This document shows, piece by piece, positions 51,737 to 64,000 of a stretch of 64,000 bases of DNA. The DNA comes from Cladorhizidae sp. MBARI D1340-BT2. Taxonomy: Eukaryota; Porifera; Demospongiae; Poecilosclerida; Cladorhizidae. Each line of letters begins with the position of its first letter. The stretch's first letter is position 1. Under the pieces are notes generated by a model. It ran no database searches and was not told where the DNA came from. It saw only the letters and a program-made list of their open reading frames with translations. The DNA is taken from assembly GCA_028752905.1 (NCBI GenBank), contig JAQNBH010000252.1:1116001-1180000 (forward strand), in the 5' to 3' direction. Made by a program: the position numbers and the translations under genes.

Positions 51737-54700
51737 AGTGCTCTCTCTTGATACCAAACATCCATATATTCTGCACACTTCACTGTAATGGACTTGCAAG
51801 ATAGGTATCTCTCAGTGTTCTCTATCTTGAGCTAAACATGTTAGCTTCATAGATTCTCCACACTTCACTGAATAGAGTTGATATATAGCTCTAAAGGTAG
51901 GCCTCTCTCTGTTCTCTCTCTTGATACCAAACATCCGTATATTCTGCATACATAGAATCACAAGATAGGTTTCTCTATGTGTTCTCTATCTTGATGCTAA
52001 ACAGGTTAGCTTCATAGATTCTCCAAACTTCACTGTATAAACTTGATATATAGCTATTAAGATAGGTCTCTCCCTGTGCTCTCTGTTGATATCAAACATC
52101 CATAATATTCTGCAAACTTCACTGTAATGGACTTGATATGATTCGAATGATAGGTTTCATTATGTGTTCTCTATCTTGATATTTGCCCTAATTTGGTCTA
52201 TATGTTTCTCATTTCCCCCCCCAAAATCTTGTTATTTTGCCGTAAAGCTCATAACTTTTCTACACTTTACCCCAAAAAGATCATTTTTATATCACCGGAT
52301 AGCCCTTCTAATTATCTGTCTTTTGTATGTGCCAAAATTTTGAGTACTCTAAGTATTAGCAAGTTATGATGATTTGAAGTGGTAAGGTTTGCGATCTTTC
52401 CTGGCGTTTTCCAGTTGCCAAAGCGGTGGCCTGCCAGTGAAAAACCACTACATTTATTGATAATCTGTTGACTTTTTGCAGATAAGGGCCTTCTCTATCA
52501 GTTGACAAAATCTGGGACTTTGGTCTTGTTAATTAGGGCAGTTATGAATTGTACTCTTACTTGATGCTAAACATGTTAGCTTCGTAGATTATCCACACTT
52601 CACTGAATAGACTTGATGTATAGCTATTAAGATAGGACTCTCTAAGTGCTCTCTCTTGATACCAAACATCCATATATTCTGCACACTTCACTGTAATGGA
52701 CTTGCAAGATAGGTATCTCTCAGTGTTCTCTATCTTGAGCTAAACATGTTAGCTTCATAGATTCTCCACACTTCACTGAATAGACTTGATATATAGCTCT
52801 AAAGGTAGGCCTCTCTCTGTTCTCTCTCTTGATACCAAACATCCGTATATTCTGCATACATAGAATCACAAGATAGGTTTCTCTATGTGTTCTCTATCTT
52901 GATGCTAAACAGGTAGGTTCATAGATTCTCCACACTTCACTGTATAAACTTGATATATAGCTATTAAGATAGGTCTCTCCCTGTGCTCTCTGTTGATATC
53001 AAACATCCATAATATTCTGCAAACTTCACTGTAATGGACTTGATATGATTCGAATGATAGGTTTCATTATGTGTTCTCTATCTTGATATTTGCCCTAATT
53101 TGGTCTATATGTTTCTCATTTTCCCCCCAAAAATCTTGTTATTTTGCCGTAAAGCTCATAACTTTTCTACACTTTACCCCAAAAAGATCATTTTTATATC
53201 ACTGGATAGCCCTTCTAATTATCTGTCTTTTGTACGTGCCAAAATTTTGAGTACTCTAAGTATTAGCAAGTTATGATGATTTGAAGTGGTAAGGTTTGCG
53301 ATCTTTCCTGGCGTTTTCCAGTTGCCAAAGCGGTGGCCTGCCAGTGAAAAACCACTACATTTATTGATAATCTGTTGACATGTTGCAGATAAGGGCCTTC
53401 TCTATCAGTTGACAAAATCTGGGACTTTGGTCTTGTTAATTAGGGCAGTTATGAATTGTACTCTTACTTGATGCTAAACATGTTAGCTTCGTAGATTATC
53501 CACACTTCACTGAATAGACTTGATGTATAGCTATTAAGATAGGACTCTCTAAGTGCTCTCTCTTGATACCAAACATCCATATATTCTGCACACTTCACTG
53601 TAATGGACTTGCAAGATAGGTATCTCTCAGTGTTCTCTATCTTGAGCTAAACATGTTAGCTTCATAGATTCTCCACACTTCACTGAATAGAGTTGATATA
53701 TAGCTCTAAAGGTAGGCCTCTCTCTGTTCTCTCTCTTGATACCAAACATCCGTATATTCTGCATACATAGAATCACAAGATAGGTTTCTCTATGTGTTCT
53801 ATATCTTGATGCTAAACAGGTTAGCTTCATAGATTCTCCACACTTCACTGTATAAACTTGATATATAGCTATTAAGATAGGTCTCTCCCTGTGCTCTCTG
53901 TTGATATCAAACATCCATAATATTCTGCACACTTCACTGTAATGGACTTGATATGATTCGAATGATAGGTTTCATTATGTGTTCTCTATCTTGATATTTG
54001 CCCTAATTTGGTCTATATGTTTCTCATTTTCCCCCCAAAAATCTTGTTATTTTGCCGTAAAGCTCATAACTTTTCTACACTTTACCCAAAAAAGATCATT
54101 TTTATATCACCGGATAGCCCTTCTAATTATCTGTCTTTTGTACGTGCCAAAATTTTGAGTACTCTAAGTATTAGCAAGTTATGGTGATTTGAAGTGGTAA
54201 GGTTTGCGATCTTTCCTGGCGTTTTCCAGTTGCCAAAGCGGTGGCCTGCCAGTGAAAAACCACTACATTTATTGATAATCTGTTGACTTGTTGCAGATAA
54301 GGGCCTTCTCTATCAGTTGACAAAATCTGGGACTTTGGTCTTGTTAATTAGGGCAGTTATGAATTGTACTCTTACTTGATGCTAAACATGTTAGCTTCGT
54401 AGATTATCCACACTTCACTGAATAGACTTGATGTATAGCTATTAAGTTAGGACTCTCTAAGTGCTCTCTCTTGATACCAAACATCCATATATTCTGCACA
54501 CTTCACTGTAATGGACTTGCAAGATAGGTATCTCTCAGTGTTCTCTATCTTGAGCTAAACATGTTAGCTTCATAGATTCTCCACACTTCACTGAATAGAG
54601 TTGATATATAGCTCTAAAGGTAGGCCTCTCTCTGTTCTCTCTCTTGATACCAAACATCCGTATATTCTGCATACATAGAATCACAAGATAGGTTTCTCTA

Positions 54701-57181
54701 TGTGTTCTCTATCTTGATGCTAAACAGGTTAGCTTCATAGATTCTCCAAACTTCACTGTATAAACTTGATATATAGCTATTAAGATAGGTCTCTCCCTGT
54801 GCTCTCTGTTGATATCAAACATCCATAATATTCTGCAAACTTCACTGTAATGGACTTGATATGATTCGAATGATAGGTTTCATTATGTGTTCTCTATCTT
54901 GATATTTGCCCTAATTTGGTCTATATGTTTCTCATTTTCCCCCCCAAAATCTTGTTATTTTGCCGTAAAGCTCATAACTTTTCTACACTTTACCCCAAAA
55001 AGATCATTTTTATATCACCGGATAGCCCTTCTAATTATCTGTCTTTTGTACGTGCCAAAATTTTGAGTACTCTAAGTATTAGCAAGTTATGATGATTTGA
55101 AGTGGTAAGGTTTGCGATCTTTCCTGGCGTTTTCCAGTTGCCAAAGCGGTGGCCTGCCAGTGAAAAACCACTACATTTATTGATAATCTGTTGACTTTTT
55201 GCAGATAAGGGCCTTCTCTATCAGTTGACAAAATCTGGGACTTTGGTCTTGTTAATTAGGGCAGTTATGAATTGTACTCTTACTTGATGCTAAACATGTT
55301 AGCTTCGTAGATTATCCACACTTCACTGAATAGACTTGATGTATAGCTATTAAGATAGGACTCTCTAAGTGCTCTCTCTTGATACCAAACATCCATATAT
55401 TCTGCACACTTCACTGTAATGGACTTGCAAGATAGGTATCTCTCAGTGTTCTCTATCTTGAGCTAAACATGTTAGCTTCATAGATTCTCCACACTTCACT
55501 GAATAGACTTGATATATAGCTCTAAAGGTAGGCCTCTCTCTGTTCTCTCTCTTGATACCAAACATCCGTATATTCTGCATACATAGAATCACAAGATAGG
55601 TTTCTCTATGTGTTCTCTATCTTGATGCTAAACAGGTAGGTTCATAGATTCTCCACACTTCACTGTATAAACTTGATATATAGCTATTAAGATAGGTCTC
55701 TCCCTGTGCTCTCTGTTGATATCAAACATCCATAATATTCTGCAAACTTCACTGTAATGGACTTGATATGATTCGAATGATAGGTTTCATTATGTGTTCT
55801 CTATCTTGATATTTGCCCTAATTTGGTCTATATGTTTCTCATTTTCCCCCCAAAAATCTTGTTATTTTGCCGTAAAGCTCATAACTTTTCTACACTTTAC
55901 CCCAAAAAGATCATTTTTATATCACTGGATAGCCCTTCTAATTATCTGTCTTTTGTACGTGCCAAAATTTTGAGTACTCTAAGTATTAGCAAGTTATGAT
56001 GATTTGAAGTGGTAAGGTTTGCGATCTTTCCTGGCGTTTTCCAGTTGCCAAAGCGGTGGCCTGCCAGTGAAAAACCACTACATTTATTGATAATCTGTTG
56101 ACATGTTGCAGATAAGGGCCTTCTCTATCAGTTGACAAAATCTGGGACTTTGGTCTTGTTAATTAGGGCAGTTATGAATTGTACTCTTACTTGATGCTAA
56201 ACATGTTAGCTTCGTAGATTATCCACACTTCACTGAATAGACTTGATGTATAGCTATTAAGATAGGACTCTCTAAGTGCTCTCTCTTGATACCAAACATC
56301 CATATATTCTGCACACTTCACTGTAATGGACTTGCAAGATAGGTATCTCTCAGTGTTCTCTATCTTGAGCTAAACATGTTAGCTTCATAGATTCTCCACA
56401 CTTCACTGAATAGAGTTGATATATAGCTCTAAAGGTAGGCCTCTCTCTGTTCTCTCTCTTGATACCAAACATCCGTATATTCTGCATACATAGAATCACA
56501 AGATAGGTTTCTCTATGTGTTCTATATCTTGATGCTAAACAGGTTAGCTTCATAGATTCTCCACACTTCACTGTATAAACTTGATATATAGCTATTAAGA
56601 TAGGTCTCTCCCTGTGCTCTCTGTTGATATCAAACATCCATAATATTCTGCACACTTCACTGTAATGGACTTGATATGATTCGAATGATAGGTTTCATTA
56701 TGTGTTCTCTATCTTGATATTTGCCCTAATTTGGTCTATATGTTTCTCATTTTCCCCCAAAAATCTTGTTATTTTGCCGTAAAGCTCATAACTTTTCTAC
56801 ACTTTACCCAAAAAAGATCATTTTTATATCACCGGATAGCCCTTCTAATTATCTGTCTTTTGTACGTGCCAAAATTTTGAGTACTCTAAGTATTAGCAAG
56901 TTATGGTGATTTGAAGTGGTAAGGTTTGCGATCTTTCCTGGCGTTTTCCAGTTGCCAAAGCGGTGGCCTGCCAGTGAAAAACCACTACATTTATTGATAA
57001 TCTGTTGACTTGTTGCAGATAAGGGCCTTCTCTATCAGTTGACAAAATCTGGGACTTTGGTCTTGTTAATTAGGGCAGTTATGAATTGTACTCTTACTTG
57101 ATGCTAAACATGTTAGCTTCGTAGATTATCCACACTTCACTGAATAGACTTGATGTATAGCTATTAAGATAGGACTCTCTA
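51737..57181 (+). repeat. Trimeric higher-order repeat, units 58-60 and 61-63
   Basis: The order CCAAACTTC/GACTTTTT type, then AGGTAGGTTC/ATATCACTGG type (907 bp), then A250/C379 type occurs twice with a 2,723-bp offset. Differences: unit 58 has T3-C8-A4 and GTATGTG while unit 61 has T4-C7-A4 and GTACGTG; unit 60 ends GTTAGG while unit 63 ends GATAGG and has lost one C in the tract (T4-C5-A5, the only 14-nt tract seen). Module A2 in units 59 and 62 lacks one base, an identical deletion that supports a single duplication. Confidence 0.8.
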
Positions 57182-59897
57182 AGTGCTCTCTCTTGATACC
57201 AAACATCCATATATTCTGCACACTTCACTGTAATGGACTTGCAAGATAGGTATCTCTCAGTGTTCTCTATCTTGAGCTAAACATGTTAGCTTCATAGATT
57301 CTCCACACTTCACTGAATAGACTTGATATATAGCTCTAAAGGTAGGCCTCTCTCTGTTCTCTCTCTTGATACCAAACATCCGTATATTCTGCATACATAG
57401 AATCACAAGATAGGTTTCTCTATGTGTTCTCTATCTTGATGCTAAACAGGTTAGCTTCATAGATTCTCCACACTTCACTGTATAAACTTGATATATAGCT
57501 ATTAAGATAGGTCTCTCCCTGTGCTCTCTGTTGATATCAAACATCCATAATATTCTGCACACTTCACTGTAATGGACTTGATATGATTCGAATGATAGGT
57601 TTCATTATGTGTTCTCTATCTTGATATTTGCCCTAATTTGGTCTATATGTTTCTCATTTTCCCCCCAAAAATCTTGTTATTTTGCCGTAAAGCTCATAAC
57701 TTTTCTACACTTTACCCCAAAAAGATAATTTTTATAGCACCGGATAGCCCTTCTAATTATCTGTCTTTTGTATGTGCCAAAATTTTGAGTACTCTAAGTA
57801 TTAGCAAGTTATGGTGATTTGAAGTGGTAAGGTTTGCGATCTTTCCTGGCGTTTTCCAGTTGCCAAAGCGGTGGCCTGCCAGTGAAAAACCACTACATTT
57901 ATTGATAATCTGTTGACTTGTTGCAGATAAGGGCCTTCTCTATCAGTTGACAAAATCTGGGACTTTGGTCTTGTTAATTAGGGCAGTTATGAATTGTACT
58001 CTTACTTGATGCTAAACATGTTAGCTTCGTAGATTATCCACACTTCACTGAATAGACTTGATGTATAGCTATTAAGATAGGACTCTCTAAGTGCTCTCTC
58101 TTGATACCAAACATCCATATATTCTGCACACTTCACTGTAATGGACTTGCAAGATAGGTATCTCTCAGTGTTCTCTATCTTGAGCTAAACATGTTAGCTT
58201 CATAGATTCTCCACACTTCACTGAATAGAGTTGATATATAACTCTAAAGGTAGGCCTCTCTCTGTTCTCTCTCTTGATACCAAACATCCGTATATTCTGC
58301 ATACATAGAATCACAAGATAGGTTTCTCTATGTGTTCTCTATCTTGATGCTAAACAGGTTAGCTTCATAGATTCTCCACACTTTACTGTATAAACTTGAT
58401 ATATAGCTATTAAGATAGGTCTCTCCCTGTGCTCTCTGTTGATATCAAACATCCATAATATTCTGCAAACTTCACTGTAATGGACTTGATATGATTCGAA
58501 TGATAGGTTTCATTATGTGTTCTCTATTTGCCCTAATTTGGTCTATATGTTTCTCATTTCCCCCCCCGAAATCTTGTTATTTTGCCGTAAAGCTCATAAC
58601 TTTTCTACACTTTACCCAAAAAAGATCATTTTTATATCACCGGATAGCCCTTCTAATTATCTGTCTTTTGTATGTGCCAAAATTTTGAGTACTCTAAGTA
58701 TTAGCAAGTTATGGTGATTTGAATTGGTAAGGTTTGCGATCTTTCCTGGCGTTTTCCAGTTGCCAAAGCGGTGGCCTGCCAGTAAAAAACCACTACATTT
58801 ATTGATAATCTGTTGACTTGTTGCAGATAAGGGCCTTCTCTATCAGTTGACAAAATCTGGGACTTTGGTCTTGTTAATTAGGGCAGTTATGAATTGTACT
58901 CTTACTTGATGCTAAACATGTTAGCTTCGTAGATTATCCACACTTCACTGAATAGACTTGATGTATAGCTATTAAGATAGGACTCTCTAAGTGCTCTCTC
59001 TTGATACCAAACATCCATATATTCTGCACACTTCACTGTAATGGACTTGCAAGATAGGTATCTCTCAGTGTTCTCTATCTTGAGCTAAACATGTTAGCTT
59101 CATAGATTCTCCACACTTCACTGAATAGACTTGATATATAGCTCTAAAGGTAGGCCTCTCTCTGTTCTCTCTCTTGATACCAAACATCCGTATATTCTGC
59201 ATACATAGAATCACAAGATAGGTTTCTCTATGTGTTCTCTATCTTGATGCTAAACAGGTTAGCTTCATAGATTCTCCACACTTCACTGTATAAACTTGAT
59301 ATACAGCTATTAAGATAGGTCTCTCCCTGTGCTCTCTGTTGATATCAAACATCCATAATATTCTGCAAACTTCACTGTAATGGACTTGATATGATTCGAA
59401 TGATAGGTTTCATTATGTGTTCTCTATCTTGATATTTGCCCTAATTTGGTCTATATGTTTCTCATTTTCCCCCCAAAAATCTTGTTATTTTGCCGTGAAG
59501 CTCATAACTTTTCTACACTTTACCCAAAAAAGATCATTTTTATATCACCGGATAGCCCTTCTAATTATCTGTCTTTTGTACGTGCCAAAATTTTGAGTAC
59601 TCTAAGTATTAGCAAGTTATGGTGATTTGAAGTGGTAAGATTTGCGATCTTTCCTGGCGTTTTCCAGTTGCCAAAGCGGTGGCCTGCCAGTAAAAAACCA
59701 CTACATTTATTGATAATCTGTTGACTTGTTGCAGATAAGGGCCTTCTCTATCAGTTGACAAAATCTGGGACTTTGGTCTTGTTAATTAGGGCAGTTATGA
59801 ATTGTACTCTTACTTGATGCTAAACATGTTAGCTTCGTAGATTATCCACACTTCACTGAATAGACTTGATGTATAGCTATTAAGATAGGACTCTCTA
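57182..59897 (+). repeat. Satellite units 64-66, including the shortest monomer
   Basis: Unit 64 is of the 53/55 type (ATAGCACC, GTATGTG). Unit 65 is 900 bp and described separately. Unit 66 has C315, A379, private GCCGTGAAG and AAGATTTGCG, and shares CCAGTAAAAAAC with unit 65 only. That shared tag suggests unit 66 took its insert 3-prime part from a unit 65-like donor, or the reverse. Confidence 0.75.
58090..58989 (+). repeat. Unit 65, 900-bp monomer with 8-bp deletion at the insert junction
   Basis: Where other units read CTCTATCTTGATATTTGCCC, this unit reads CTCTATTTGCCC. Eight bases between two TAT triplets are missing, including the left CTTGAT. It also has CACTTTACTG in A2, a T3-C8-G-A3 tract, GAATTGGTAAG and CCAGTAAAAAAC, making it one of the most diverged monomers seen. 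The deletion happens to open two short overlapping plus-strand frames (58491-58688 and 58517-58717), which I do not regard as genes. Confidence 0.85.
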
Positions 59898-62800
59898 AGT
59901 GCTCTCTCTTGATACCAAACATCCATATATTCTGCACACTTCACTGTAATGGACTTGCAAGATAGGTATCTCTCAGTGTTCTCTATCTTGAGCTAAACAT
60001 GTTAGCTTCATAGATTCTCCACACTTCACTGAATAGACTTGATATATAGCTCTAAAGGTAGGCCTCTCTCTGTTCTCTCTCTTGATACCAAACATCCGTA
60101 TATTCTGCATACATAGAATCACAAGATAGGTTTCTCTATGTGTTCTCTATCTTGATGCTAAACAGGTTAGCTTCATAGATTCTCCACACTTCACTGTATA
60201 AACTTGATATACAGCTATTAAGATAGGTCTCTCCCTGTGCTCTCTGTTGATATCAAACATCCATAATATTCTGCAAACTTCACTGTAATGGACTTGATAT
60301 GATTCGAATGATAGGTTTCATTATGTGTTCTCTATCTTGATATTTGCCCTAATTTGGTCTATATGTTTCTCATTTTCCCCCCAAAAATCTTGTTATTTTG
60401 CCGTAAAGCTCATAACTTTTCTACACTTTACCCCAAAAAGATCATTTTTATATCACCGGATAGCCCTTCTAATTATCTGTCTTTTGTACGTGCCAAAATT
60501 TTGAGTACTCTAAGTATTAGCAAGTTATGATGATTTGAAGTGGTAAGGTTTGCGATCTTTCCTGGCGTTTTCCAGTTGCCAAAGCGGTGGCCTGCCAGTG
60601 AAAAAGCACTACATTTATTGATAATCTGTTGACATGTTGCAGATAAGGGCCTTCTCTATCAGTTGACAAAATCTGGGACTTTGGTCTTGTTAATTAGGGC
60701 AGTTATGAATTGTACTCTTACTTGATGCTAAACATGTTAGCTTCGTAGATTATCCACACTTCACTGAATAGACTTGATGTATAGCTATTAAGATAGGACT
60801 CTCTAAGTGCTCTCTCTTGATACCAAACATCCATATATTCTGCACACTTCACTGTAATGGACTTGCAAGATAGGTATCTCTCAGTGTTCTCTATCTTGAG
60901 CTAAACATGTTAGCTTCATAGATTCTCCACACTTCACTGAATAGAGTTGATATATAGCTCTAAAGGTAGGCCTCTCTCTGTTCTCTCTCTTGATACCAAA
61001 CATCCGTATATTCTGCATACATAGAATCACAAGATAGGTTTCTCTATGTGTTCTATATCTTGATGCTAAACAGGTTAGCTTCATAGATTCTCCACACTTC
61101 ACTGTATAAACTTGATATATAGCTATTAAGATAGGTCTCTCCCTGTGCTCTCTGTTGATATCAAACATCCATAATATTCTGCACACTTCACTGTAATGGA
61201 CTTGATATGATTCGAATGATAGGTTTCATTATGTGTTCTCTATCTTGATATTTGCCCTAATTTGGTCTATATGTTTCTCATTTCCCCCCCAAAAATCTTG
61301 TTATTTTGCCGTAAAGCTCATAACTTTTCTACACTTTACCCAAAAAAGATAATTTTTATATCATCGGATAGCCCTTCTAATTATCTGTCTTTTGTACGTG
61401 CCAAAATTTTGAGTACTCTAAGTATTAGCAAGTTATGGTGATTTGAAGTGGTAAGGTTTGCGATCTTTCCTGGCGTTTTCCAGTTGCCAAAGCGGTGGCC
61501 TGCCAGTGAAAAACCACTACATTTATTGATAATCTGTTGACTTGTTGCAGATAAGGGCCTTCTCTATCAGTTGACAAAATCTGGGACTTTGGTCTTGTTA
61601 ATTAGGGCAGTTATGAATTGTACTCTTACTTGATGCTAAACATGTTAGCTTCGTAGATTATCCACACTTCACTGAATAGACTTGATGTATAGCTATTAAG
61701 ATAGGACTCTCTAAGTGCTCTCTCTTGATACCAAACATCCATATATTCTGCACACTTCACTGTAATGGACTTGCAAGATAGGTATCTCTCAGTGTTCTCT
61801 ATCTTGAGCTAAACATGTTAGCTTCATAGATTCTCCACACTTCACTGAATAGACTTGATATATAGCTCTAAAGGTAGGCCTCTCTCTGTTCTCTCTCTTG
61901 ATACCAAACATCCGTATATTCTGCATACATAGAATCACAAGATAGGTTTCTCTATGTGTTCTCTATCTTGATGCTAAACAGGTTAGCTTCATAGATTCTC
62001 CACACTTCACTGTATAAACTTGATATACAGCTATTAAGATAGGTCTCTCCCTGTGCTCTCTGTTGATATCAAACATCCATAATATTCTGCAAACTTCACT
62101 GTAATGGACTTGATATGATTCGAATGATAGGTTTCATTATGTGTTCTCTATCTTGATATTTGCCCTAATTTGGTCTATATGTTTCTCATTTTCCCCCCAA
62201 AAATCTTGTTATTTTGCCGTAAAGCTCATAACTTTTCTACACTTTACCCAAAAAAGATAATTTTTATATCACCGGATAGCCCTTCTAATTATCTGTCTAT
62301 TGTACGTGCCAAAATTTTGAGTACTCTAAGTATTAGCAAGTTATGATGATTTGAAGTGGTAAGGTTTGCGATCTTTCCTGGCGTTTTCCAGTTGCCAAAG
62401 CGGTGGCCTGCCAGTGAAAAAGCACTACATTTATTGATAATCTGTTGACATGTTGCAGATAAGGGCCTTCTCTATCAGTTGACAAAATCTGGGACTTTGG
62501 TCTTGTTAATTAGGGCAGTTATGAATTGTACTCTTACTTGATGCTAAACATGTTAGCTTCGTAGATTATCCACACTTCACTGAATAGACTTGATGTATAG
62601 CTATTAAGATAGGACTCTCTAAGTGCTCTCTCTTGATACCAAACATCCATATATTCTGCACACTTCACTGTAATGGACTTGCAAGATAGGTATCTCTCAG
62701 TGTTCTCTATCTTGAGCTAAACATGTTAGCTTCATAGATTCTCCACACTTCACTGAATAGAGTTGATATATAGCTCTAAAGGTAGGCCTCTCTCTGTTCT

Positions 62801-63529
62801 CTCTCTTGATACCAAACATCCGTATATTCTGCATACATAGAATCACAAGATAGGTTTCTCTATGTGTTCTATATCTTGATGCTAAACAGGTTAGCTTCAT
62901 AGATTCTCCACACTTCACTGTATAAACTTGATATATAGCTATTAAGATAGGTCTCTCCCTGTGCTCTCTGTTGATATCAAACATCCATAATATTCTGCAC
63001 ACTTCACTGTAATGGACTTGATATGATTCGAATGATAGGTTTCATTATGTGTTCTCTATCTTGATATTTGCCCTAATTTGGTCTATATGTTTCTCATTTT
63101 CCCCCCAAAAATCTTGTTATTTTGCCGTAAAGCTCATAACTTTTCTACACTTTACCCAAAAAAGATCATTTTTATATCACCGGATAGCCCTTCTAATTAT
63201 CTGTCTTTTGTACGTGCCAAAATTTTGAGTACTCTAAGTATTAGCAAGTTATGGTGATTTGAAGTGATAAGGTTTGCGATCTTTCCTGGCGTTTTCCAGT
63301 TGCCAAAGCGGTGGCCTGCCAGTGAAAAACCACTACATTTATTGATAATCTGTTGACTTGTTGCAGATAAGGGCCTTCTCTATCAGTTGACAAAATCTGG
63401 GACTTTGGTCTTGTTAATTAGGGCAGTTATGAATTGTACTCTTACTTGATGCTAAACATGTTAGCTTCGTAGATTATCCACACTTCACTGAATAGACTTG
63501 ATGTATAGCTATTAAGATAGGACTCTCTA
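59898..63529 (+). repeat. Dimeric higher-order repeat, units 67-68 and 69-70
   Basis: Units 67 and 69 share C141, C315, A379, GATGA at 632 and the private GAAAAAGCACTAC. Units 68 and 70 share G141, A250, C379 and GACTTG. The offset is 1,816 bp. The copies have drifted: unit 67 has CCCCAAAAAGATC against CCCAAAAAAGATAA plus TCTATTGTACG in unit 69; unit 68 has a C7 tract and ATATCATC against C6, ATATCACC and GAAGTGATAAG in unit 70. Confidence 0.75.
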
Positions 63530-64000
63530 AGTGCTCTCTCTTGATACCAAACATCCATATATTCTGCACACTTCACTGTAATGGACTTGCAAGATAGGTA
63601 TCTCTCAGTGTTCTCTATCTTGAGCTAAACATGTTAGCTTCATAGATTCTCCACACTTCACTGAATAGACTTGATATATAGCTCTAAAGGTAGGCCTCTC
63701 TCTGTTCTCTCTCTTGATACCAAACATCCGTATATTCTGCATACATAGAATCACAAGATAGGTTTCTCTATGTGTTCTCTATCTTGATGCTAAACAGGTT
63801 AGCTTCATAGATTCTCCACACTTCACTGTATAAACTTGATATACAGCTATTAAGATAGGTCTCTCCCTGTGCTCTCTGTTGATATCAAACATCCATAATA
63901 TTCTGCACACTTCACTGTAATGGACTTGATATGATTCGAATGATAGGTTTCATTATGTGTTCTCTATCTTGATATTTGCCCTAATTTGGTCTATATGTTT
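63530..64000 (+). repeat. Unit 71, partial (first 471 bp)
   Basis: C141, C250, C315 and C379 are present. The unit is cut by the window end shortly after the start of the insert, so the array continues beyond the window. Confidence 0.95.

Larger units (their letters stand above)
1..64000 (+). repeat. Tandem satellite array, ~908-bp monomer, 70 full copies plus one partial
   Basis: The 12-mer AGTGCTCTCTCT recurs every ~908 bp, and I use it as the arbitrary monomer start. Starts of units 1-71: 1, 909, 1816, 2723, 3631, 4538, 5445, 6353, 7261, 8169, 9077, 9984, 10891, 11798, 12706, 13613, 14520, 15428, 16336, 17244, 18149, 19057, 19965, 20873, 21781, 22689, 23597, 24505, 25413, 26321, 27228, 28136, 29043, 29951, 30859, 31767, 32675, 33580, 34488, 35396, 36304, 37212, 38120, 39028, 39936, 40844, 41752, 42657, 43565, 44473, 45381, 46289, 47197, 48105, 49013, 49921, 50829, 51737, 52645, 53552, 54460, 55368, 56275, 57182, 58090, 58990, 59898, 60806, 61714, 62622, 63530. 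Lengths are 908 (most), 907 (14 units), 905 (3) and 900 (1). All copies are in the same direction, differing by a few substitutions each. No gene, RNA gene or unrelated DNA interrupts the array. Typing sites below use base numbers of unit 1. Confidence 0.99.

Noticed and set aside
58491..58717. Two overlapping plus-strand frames (65 and 66 codons)
   Set aside because: They exist only because of the 8-bp deletion in unit 65 and run through the homopolymer tract of the insert. No recognisable protein, and the frames are not shared with other monomers.
1..64000. CRISPR array
   Set aside because: The repeat is ~908 bp with no unique spacers and no cas genes. All parts of the period are repeated.
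1..64000. Ribosomal DNA or its intergenic spacer
   Set aside because: No rRNA-like sequence in any monomer, and the period is too short for an rDNA unit.
1..64000. CENP-B box in the monomer
   Set aside because: I looked for the TTCG....CGGGA pattern on both strands. TTCG occurs (GATTCGAAT, GCTTCGTAG) but is not followed by CGGGA at the right spacing.

Overview
The whole window is one uninterrupted satellite DNA array. A monomer of about 908 bp is repeated head to tail from the first base to the last: 70 complete copies and a 471-bp start of the 71st, all in the same orientation. I found no single-copy DNA, no protein-coding gene, no RNA gene and no foreign insertion between monomers. The scale, AT-richness, high copy similarity and higher-order structure point to eukaryotic heterochromatin (centromeric, pericentromeric, or on a sex or B chromosome). 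I do not recognise the satellite family and cannot name the organism. Both ends of the array lie outside the window.

Each monomer has two parts. About 523 bp are six short modules that alternate between two related types: A (TTGATGCTAAACATGTTAGC...) and B (TTGATACCAAACATCC...). One A plus one B measures 164-185 bp, close to a nucleosome repeat. The other 379 bp, inserted into one A module, is unrelated to the modules. It is flanked by a direct repeat CTTGAT and has a 10-bp inverted repeat near its ends. Removing it with one CTTGAT restores a normal A module. The likely history is a simple array of ~174-bp A-B dimers, a foreign insertion into it, then amplification of a 908-bp unit of three dimers plus insert.

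Monomers differ at a limited set of sites, which lets them be typed and shows higher-order structure. Left domain (1 to ~10.9 kb): nested 3-unit duplications and a stretch that reappears 13 units later. Middle domain (~10.9-45.4 kb): a 17-monomer, 15.43-kb block present twice in tandem, followed by a return to an earlier phase with a 10-monomer offset. Right domain (~45.4-64 kb): short 2- and 3-monomer duplications built from monomers carrying a diagnostic C-to-A change at monomer base 250.

That C-to-A change removes a minus-strand stop codon and opens a repeated 101-codon frame in seven monomers. I read this as a by-product of repeat amplification rather than a gene. The strongest leads are the transposon-like insert, the near-invariant segment at monomer bases 740-874, the 15-nt T/C/A tract whose length stays fixed while its boundaries shift, and the 17-mer duplication, which is either very recent biology or an assembly artefact.
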